Made by a program: the position numbers and the translations under genes. The notes below the pieces were generated by a model. The model searched no databases, was not told the DNA's origin, and saw only the letters and a list, made by a program, of their open reading frames with translations. From positions 20,853 to 84,852 of the forward strand of contig NZ_JAPFRE010000038.1 of NCBI RefSeq assembly GCF_026183735.1: a DNA stretch of 64,000 nucleotides. Reading direction: 5' to 3'. Shown piece by piece: positions 59,901 to 64,000 of the stretch (positions are counted from its first letter, which is position 1; each line of letters starts with the position of its first letter). Origin of the DNA: Alteromonas sp. ASW11-130. Lineage in GTDB: Bacteria; Pseudomonadota; Gammaproteobacteria; Enterobacterales; Alteromonadaceae.

Positions 59901-62530
59901 AATGTAAATCCAGTTGACGCACTTTCACCAGAGGTATCGGTAGCAGTAAGGGTCACAGGGTAATTTCCTGGCGTTATGGGTGTACCTGTAATCAATAAAC
60001 TGGAACTGTTAAAGCTGACGCCTGCGGGTAAACCTGTGACTGAGACTGTCAGTGGCCGCCCTTCGGGATCACTGAATACATTATTCAGATCTATTGCCGA
60101 CATCACTTCATCTTCATTAATACTGGTGTTCGGTATAGTATTGTCGATATTTGGGGCCGTATTAGCATTAATAAAAAGTGTAAATTGAGCGGTGGCTGTC
60201 CCCCCTTTATCATCTTCTGCACTGACCAATATGGTATGTTGGCCCACTACGCTGGTGGGGCCGCTAAAGGTTTGGTCGGCAGGGTTAAAGGTCACGCCTG
60301 CTGGCATTCCGCTTGCCGAGTAGGTGATTGGATCGCCATCGGCGTCAGTAAAGAAATTTGCCGGAATGGCGAAGTTGAAGGGCTCATTCTCCAAAAAGGT
60401 TTGATTAGAAAGCGTTCCATTAGCTACCGGTGCGTCGTTCGCGATAGAACCCACCGTTGCCGTAGTATTAAAAAGATTGCTACGTAAGTCGTTGTCACTT
60501 ATCACCAATGATAAGGTTCGCGTTCCATCAGTAGGAGAGACCGCAGTATTTTCGTATGTTAAGTTTCGCACCAGGGCCTGGGCTGCATCAATACTGGTAG
60601 GGGCGGTAAAATCTATGACCAGCGCTTCTCCCACACCGGTTTGTGAGGCGCTTACAGCTGCAAATTGGATGCCTTCGTAAGAAACAGCACCGGTGCCGCT
60701 GTTATAACTAATTTGGCCTGGACCTGTACCCGTGTTTTCGATCGAAAGAATTTCATCCACGCCGTCTATACGCGTAGAATCAATGCGTAACTTTCCTCCT
60801 TGCAGGTCAACCGAATCAGCGTCACTTAATAAAGCATCCTGACCCACATCAACAAACACTTTTACACCATCCAGCGAATAAGCGCCGTCACCTGGGTAGT
60901 AAGTGAGTTGCGGTCCTAATGGATCCGGAACCACGAAGTTTATAGTTTGGTACGCCTTAACTTTTCCGTTTTCTTCGATCTGAAAAGTGATGGGATAGGT
61001 GCCAGACGTTAGAGCTTGTGAGTCAAATTGATATTGTGTGGCATTTAAAACAGTAAGCGCAAGGTTTCCATTTTCGTCTCTTACATTCCCCAAATTGGTG
61101 CTTGTAATTGTTGAACCATCAACTTCATCAATAGAAAATATGAAAGGGGTGTCAGGCGAAACAATTGCCGTTTTGGTGGTCTCGGGAATTTCGTTGGAAA
61201 ATTCAAACTTCTCAGTAGCTGGACCATTTATCAGATAGAGAATGACATCGAAGTGCGACTTGGACTTCACCGCCCCTGAAGAGTTTAAATCTTCGGCGAC
61301 AAATCCGGCTGAGTACAACCCAGGAGTTCGGGTACCAGATCCACTCCAGGTAATAACACCTTGGCTATCAATACTCACGCCTGGTGCGTTAGTTGAGGTT
61401 CCACCCCCTAGTTCTTCAAGGTTGGCAAGACGGTAATTAATTTCGTCCCCATTGGGATCAACAACATTAGTTTGATAAGTCCAATTGGTTAAGGTGGAGC
61501 CATCTCCATTCTGTTGTGGCACCTCAAAAATAATAGGTAGATCTAGCCCTGGCTGTTTATTACCAGCACCGGTGAAAACCAGTGTTTGAATATTCCAATT
61601 ACCCTCTGAGTTATTTTGCAGTCCGGCTATACGCGCGGCCCCGGCGTAATTAACTTTGTAGGTCACCGAGGGATCTACATCATACATTTCAAATACTTGA
61701 GTAAATAAATCGTAAGTACTGTTTGGATCCGAATCGTTTATCGTTTGCAATACTGCTTGACTCTCAATTTCAGTAATAGGAAAAGCTGGAGTACTGGTTA
61801 ACGATGCTCGGCCACTTAAAGTTGACGCGCCTACCCGCCATGCAGTATTCATGAACAAACGAACATCATCGACCTGGCCGTCGTTATCTGCATCAACCGG
61901 AATCCACTTGATACCGCCGCCTCTAAAGTGGGACAAATAACCGTTATAGTCAGATAGTTCTTTAAGCGAGGCAAATAAACCTTGCTCAATATTGCCCACG
62001 GTAAATTCAAGCTGCCAGTTTGCAGAAAATTGATCGCCACCGGTTAAATCAGAAGAGGCGGCGACATCTACTTGTAGCGTCTCTGCTAGTTTAGTGACGA
62101 AGTTCTTTCCTATTTCTGTTTTTGCTACATCGCAACCATATATTTTGAGGTCTGCACCTTCAGTAAAAAAAGGAGCCAATTGTTGGACTTGAGAGAGGGA
62201 ATGTTTGTTTGCGTCAAGGGTGTCAGTTCCTAAAAATACGCGACCATCTGCACCGTGTGAGATTAAATGCAACTCATTAATCTTATACGGTTGTGACGCT
62301 AAATACTCGCGAAGCTGGCTGATACCGGAGGAATTCGCGTCAATCACCATCACATGGTGTCCTTGGGCCTCTGCTTGTTCATAAAGTTTGGTAGACTCTG
62401 GACTGGCGCTGTCTATTACCACTAAAGAACGCTCTGAAACAGTGGGTTCCTCAAAGGAGTGAGAGAGAGCATAGTGACTGGTAAAAGCGAGGGCGAATAA
62501 ATTAGCTACATGGAAAAGTTTTAATCCCAT
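56300..62530 (-). CDS. giant DUF4347/cadherin-like surface protein fused to an outer-membrane beta-barrel
   Basis: A 2076-residue protein starting at the ATG at 62530 (an in-frame TTG at 62545 is less likely). A signal peptide ([19 protein letters not shown]) is followed by a DUF4347 domain (about 30-200, [27 protein letters not shown]). Then come He_PIG/cadherin-like repeats, a CSPG-like repeat (about 1003-1100) and calcium DxDGDG repeats (about 1197-1333). A Calx-beta-like domain and a choice-of-anchor-U-like domain (about 1643-1827, with [11 protein letters not shown]) follow. A GlyGly-CTERM-like tail ([20 protein letters not shown], then Arg) lies at 1840-1863. Translation does not stop there: an OmpA-like barrel with its own signal-like segment ([16 protein letters not shown]) follows to the end, closing in NVHYRFIEK. 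Confidence 0.85.
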   Translation of the reverse strand: MGLKLFHVANLFALAFTSHYALSHSFEEPTVSERSLVVIDSASPESTKLYEQAEAQGHHVMVIDANSSGISQLREYLASQPYKINELHLISHGADGRVFLGTDTLDANKHSLSQVQQLAPFFTEGADLKIYGCDVAKTEIGKNFVTKLAETLQVDVAASSDLTGGDQFSANWQLEFTVGNIEQGLFASLKELSDYNGYLSHFRGGGIKWIPVDADNDGQVDDVRLFMNTAWRVGASTLSGRASLTSTPAFPITEIESQAVLQTINDSDPNSTYDLFTQVFEMYDVDPSVTYKVNYAGAARIAGLQNNSEGNWNIQTLVFTGAGNKQPGLDLPIIFEVPQQNGDGSTLTNWTYQTNVVDPNGDEINYRLANLEELGGGTSTNAPGVSIDSQGVITWSGSGTRTPGLYSAGFVAEDLNSSGAVKSKSHFDVILYLINGPATEKFEFSNEIPETTKTAIVSPDTPFIFSIDEVDGSTITSTNLGNVRDENGNLALTVLNATQYQFDSQALTSGTYPITFQIEENGKVKAYQTINFVVPDPLGPQLTYYPGDGAYSLDGVKVFVDVGQDALLSDADSVDLQGGKLRIDSTRIDGVDEILSIENTGTGPGQISYNSGTGAVSYEGIQFAAVSASQTGVGEALVIDFTAPTSIDAAQALVRNLTYENTAVSPTDGTRTLSLVISDNDLRSNLFNTTATVGSIANDAPVANGTLSNQTFLENEPFNFAIPANFFTDADGDPITYSASGMPAGVTFNPADQTFSGPTSVVGQHTILVSAEDDKGGTATAQFTLFINANTAPNIDNTIPNTSINEDEVMSAIDLNNVFSDPEGRPLTVSVTGLPAGVSFNSSSLLITGTPITPGNYPVTLTATDTSGESASTGFTLTVVNTNDAPVANVAMVDQVVDIVTSPDTYQFAANTFTDEDITQGQPDSLTYTAELADGSPLPDFISLNSATRTFTYLQDWYDRGTYTIRVIATDTAGENDSQVYSLTVTGTNTDPFRHHYDGLDVAEGGAVFFTHDALHYQDAEQIASDIVFTITQLPSVGAIYKNNLLLGVGDTFTQQEVDDMNVVEYRHNGSETFSDSFVFSVNDSFGGIIPAVNDFAIRVAPVNDAPLIDQGIADQNAVENVAFTFTVPSDAFTDIEGDALSFSVASALPPWLTFNGATFSGTPSNSDVGGVSVTVRATDTGGATADESFALFILRDSDGDGDPDDRDPDTDGDGFENSQDVFPLDPNEWLDTDLDGIGNNADPDDDNDNIPDISDAFPLDPLESVDTDADGIGNNADEDDDGDGMPDGYEIEQGFDPLNPTDGAADADGDGLSNSEEYLAGSDPFTDERGPVFEGVTAVVLDATGTFTRVTPTLIEQNTTISVSSALDDQCCEIALTDLEEEGRLLRPGRHTFTWQATDATGSTSEIKQIVDIWPTASLSRDVRAKEGTEVEISLILNGDLPQYPASYDINVEGSADDTDYDLSSQRFTVTEGTIATIVVNISDDGSGEADETLVLRLDDRHNLGVKPTHTLTITEGNIAPDLQLSAVVDGKASAIVTPKDGILIVELDIKDPGDNHTIVWESADDIPFTELEGGRKIGVEALNLPIGPVDLTVTVTDDGSPSLENVANIIVPVVSERPTLSDTEDADGDGISDAQEGLVDTDDDGVPDYLDNNEVPYLLPERGIVRDAYIVEGDVGLKMKLGRVSSYSSFTGAQVTEKDFDKLGIEADTIENVGGYFDFIAEDLPDDINTINVVLPQRAAIPPEAVYRKYIPNAGWQNFIENGNNILWSAPGEPGYCPEPGAQEYSTGLTEGYWCVQLTIEDGGPNDADGEQNGIVRDPGGVGKPQIFESKVVVKSESGGSVSLLSFLGVMLMLMLRNGRWLIAVATLFASSGLYADEKYQVYVSGGYGNSNFYFDENDIREQISTLSDTAVLQTIREDSSSYWYDLGYQFSPHWSLEVGGIELGETEIAFTDTLTEFEVDGYLDGLNFTFPSAASGHGIAITYGRKINEKLNWKIRLGHLWYEADYDYSFILNGQDVASQRRVSSENDFYFGGNIQWQITEQISVGFSARRYEIADNFVRLIGVNVHYRFIEK

Positions 62531-62725
62531 ATTATTCCCATTCAATTTTCGGTATCAAATATACAGTATCGATCACGAAACTGGATCTAACATTAATAAT
62601 GCTTAATGCAATTTTAGTGATCTATTTTTCGATTCATTCTCACCCGTAATCATGTATCAATTGGATGATAAAATGGGATGTCTCAAAGCTAACGCTATCA
62701 ATGAAATCGGGCCACAACTTTTGCG

Positions 62726-62845
62726 CTAGACGGCTCGACGCAGCTTGGTTTCGTGCAATTTCTTCGGGACCGGCCCTTTGCGCTTTCTTCTGCCCTTATT
62801 ATTGCTTAAGTTAGTTTCAGAAGATTTCTCAAAATGCGCTGACAT
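62726..62845 (-). CDS. possible 39-residue basic peptide or gene fragment
   Basis: An open frame from ATG 62845 to TAG encodes 39 residues. The first 15 are polar (MSAHFEKSSETNLSN) and the rest is strongly basic (KGRRKRKGPVPKKLHETKLR). There is no clear Shine-Dalgarno. It could be the start of a decayed DNA-binding or mobilisation-type gene or a small regulator. Evidence is composition only. Confidence 0.28.
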   Translation of the reverse strand: MSAHFEKSSETNLSNNKGRRKRKGPVPKKLHETKLRRAV

Positions 62846-63066
62846 CTAGTTAACACGTATCGCATTAAGTGCACTATTACAGTGCTTCGTTATTTGAGGA
62901 AGATAGTTAATTTATGCGTCTATAATGAGGGGAATAAAATCATTTTTGAAAGTGGATAGCGTGCGAGAAATCCATTAGAGGTTACATTTAATTTACTGCT
63001 TTGTAGAATTATGATTAAGAGTGTATATTTTTAGTCTAGTAGTAAAACACTCTGGCTCTATATCGA

Positions 63067-63089
63067 AAAACTGATATGAGGTTTCTATA
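63067..63089. repeat. left arm of an inverted repeat around the HD-like gene
   Basis: AAACTGAT-AT-GAGGTTTCT matches, in reverse complement, the sequence at 63660-63683 (AAACTGAT-GAGGTTTCTCTAT) except for a two-base insertion. The right arm includes the ribosome binding site of the HD-like gene. Confidence 0.6.
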
Positions 63090-63109
63090 TAAATTTCTCA
63101 TTGGCCCCT

Positions 63110-63661
63110 CTAATGAACTCTTAATCCTTTTGTAGAGAATTCCCTGGTTAGCATTTGGGCTTGTCGGAATAACTCAGGATCCGCCATCGAAAACTCATCC
63201 AATGAGCGGGTTAACCAATCCGAAAAATGTTTCAGCTGGCTCGGTCGGAATACACTAACCGTTTCTCCTAAAACCAAAAGTTCTATTAGCACCAGTGTCT
63301 GAATTTCCGCACTAGCGCGCCGAACACCCGCTAAATTTAAACGCATTAACACCTCATTATCTGCAGAAAAAGGTACTCGAAGTTGGGTCAGTTGCGTAAT
63401 TAATCGCGTGATGTCCCGGCCGAACTTTTCTTCAAGCTCGAGTGCGTCAGTTAATTGAAACGCCATCTGTGCATGTAACCACGCGCAGGCTAATAGATTT
63501 TTACTATGAGAAAATTGCGCGAGCTTCGTTGCTACGGCTTTAGGGTGGTTGATAAACGCATGACCCGAGTAGGGAGAAAAACAACCTGCGAGAGCAAAGT
63601 TTCTGGCACTGAATAAGGCGGCGCGTGAAATAAACGGATCTTCGATCATAATAGTTTGCAT
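63110..63661 (-). CDS. degenerate RelA/SpoT-type HD-domain protein
   Basis: A 183-residue protein that aligns by eye with the N-terminal HD domain of RelA/SpoT hydrolases. HAFINHPKAVATKLAQF corresponds to the PYITHPVAVA segment, LLACAWLHAQM to the AALLHD segment, and LEEKFGRDITRLITQLTQL to the LFGKSVAELVEGVSKL segment. The key aspartate is lost: the HD pair reads His63-Ala64, and the later IKLADR metal-site segment is LVLIELLVLG. A hydrolase activity is therefore unlikely; a structural or regulatory role, or decay, is possible. GAGG lies seven bases before the ATG. It is flanked by inverted repeats. Confidence 0.6.
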   Translation of the reverse strand: MQTIMIEDPFISRAALFSARNFALAGCFSPYSGHAFINHPKAVATKLAQFSHSKNLLACAWLHAQMAFQLTDALELEEKFGRDITRLITQLTQLRVPFSADNEVLMRLNLAGVRRASAEIQTLVLIELLVLGETVSVFRPSQLKHFSDWLTRSLDEFSMADPELFRQAQMLTREFSTKGLRVH

Positions 63662-63816
63662 AGAGAAACCTCATCAGTTTGTTATCGGCAGAGACTACAG
63701 TCTGCACTTTATTGTCGGCCTGTATGCAAGCAGGCTGATATCCTTATCTGATGTTAGACTTTAGTCTACTAAAATGAATGGATAGGGCAACAATTAATTT
63801 CGATTGAAATGGTGGA

Positions 63817-63875
63817 AAGAGGAAAAGGGAAAAGGGAAAAGGGGTCAGAGTCATTTTGATAACTGACTCTGACCC
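63817..63875. repeat. purine tract joined to a perfect GGGTCAGAGTCA hairpin
   Basis: GGAAA-type units of six to seven purines lead into GGGTCAGAGTCA (63842-63853), which pairs perfectly with TGACTCTGACCC (63864-63875) across a ten-base loop. Hairpins of this sequence type commonly sit next to REP-associated (Y1) transposase genes in proteobacteria. It lies 60 bases before the last reading frame. Confidence 0.8.
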
Positions 63876-63934
63876 TGAGGTATCCCCACAAATAATTACG
63901 GTAAATCAGTGAGATAAAAAAGGAGGGAACATTC

Positions 63935-64000
63935 ATGACGTTTGGTGATCAGATCTTTCGCCAAAAAAAAGTGAAGGTTAAACGCCATGAATGCCCTGTC
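63935..64000 (+). CDS. start of an unidentified gene (partial)
   Basis: An ATG at 63935 is preceded by a strong AGGAGG at seven bases. Twenty-two codons are visible before the window ends (MTFGDQIFRQKKVKVKRHEC and two more). They are basic and not recognised. It follows a REP-like hairpin, so a transposase-related gene is one possibility, but the visible residues do not match the usual start of REP-associated transposases. Confidence 0.5.
   Translation, partial: MTFGDQIFRQKKVKVKRHECPV

Larger units (their letters stand above)
62531..63109. other. intergenic region upstream of the giant gene
   Basis: A 579-base stretch. Near the giant's start, CATTAA (62591) and TTAATG (62603) form a short dyad. 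A 39-codon basic reading frame lies at 62726-62845 on the minus strand. AT-rich sequence follows to the end of the HD-like gene, where one arm of an inverted repeat occurs (63067-63089). Confidence 0.45.

Overview
The window reads as a chromosomal segment of a marine gammaproteobacterium of the Alteromonadales (Alteromonas/Glaciecola-like). This rests on a leucine operon with an attenuator, the eno-pyrG-mutS-pncC-recA set, a complete ccmABCDEFGHI operon beside an orphan FliK-like/FlhB-like pair, gltBD next to an arcB-type hybrid sensor, and very large secreted calcium-repeat proteins with GlyGly-CTERM anchors. The genus is an inference; no rRNA or tRNA gene was seen.

Layout. 1-287 is the start of a DUF3391/HD-GYP-type gene. 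412-5286 is leuABCD on the minus strand, behind a sigma70-like promoter, an 18-residue leucine-rich leader peptide and an attenuator. 5363-11854 (minus) holds an unrecognised gene, eno, pyrG and mutS. 11967-13670 (plus) holds pncC and recA, the latter with a perfect LexA-type palindrome. 13770-16027 (minus) is a FlhB C-domain-like gene and a FliK-like gene. 16197-24055 (plus) is the translationally coupled ccmA-I operon ending in mlaA, followed by a large lipoprotein. 26999-36856 (minus) holds galE with a small membrane-protein partner, a POT peptide transporter, a small exported protein, and gltD/gltB. 37456-39810 is arcB.

From about 39.8 kb the window becomes accessory in character. It has an M43-type metalloprotease, a small exported protein and a 2448-residue subtilase with thrombospondin-3-type repeats. 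Then come an AbgT-family transporter, a 2OG-Fe(II) oxygenase, an exported amidohydrolase, an IS3-family transposase remnant and an APC permease. A 2076-residue DUF4347/cadherin-like protein ends in an in-frame outer-membrane beta-barrel. Last are a degenerate HD-domain protein and the first 22 codons of an unidentified gene.

The two giant proteins share a C-terminal module series (HYR-like segment, a choice-of-anchor-U-like domain and a GlyGly-CTERM tail), so they probably use the same export and surface-sorting route. The most unusual items are the GlyGly-CTERM-to-beta-barrel fusion, the shared C-terminal module of the two giants, the degenerate HD protein bracketed by inverted repeats, A-rich heptad tracts joined to GGGTC/GGGAC hairpins at three places, and long palindromes upstream of gltB and of the metalloprotease.

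Limits: everything is read by eye from sequence and translation. Family names are recognition from motifs, not search results.
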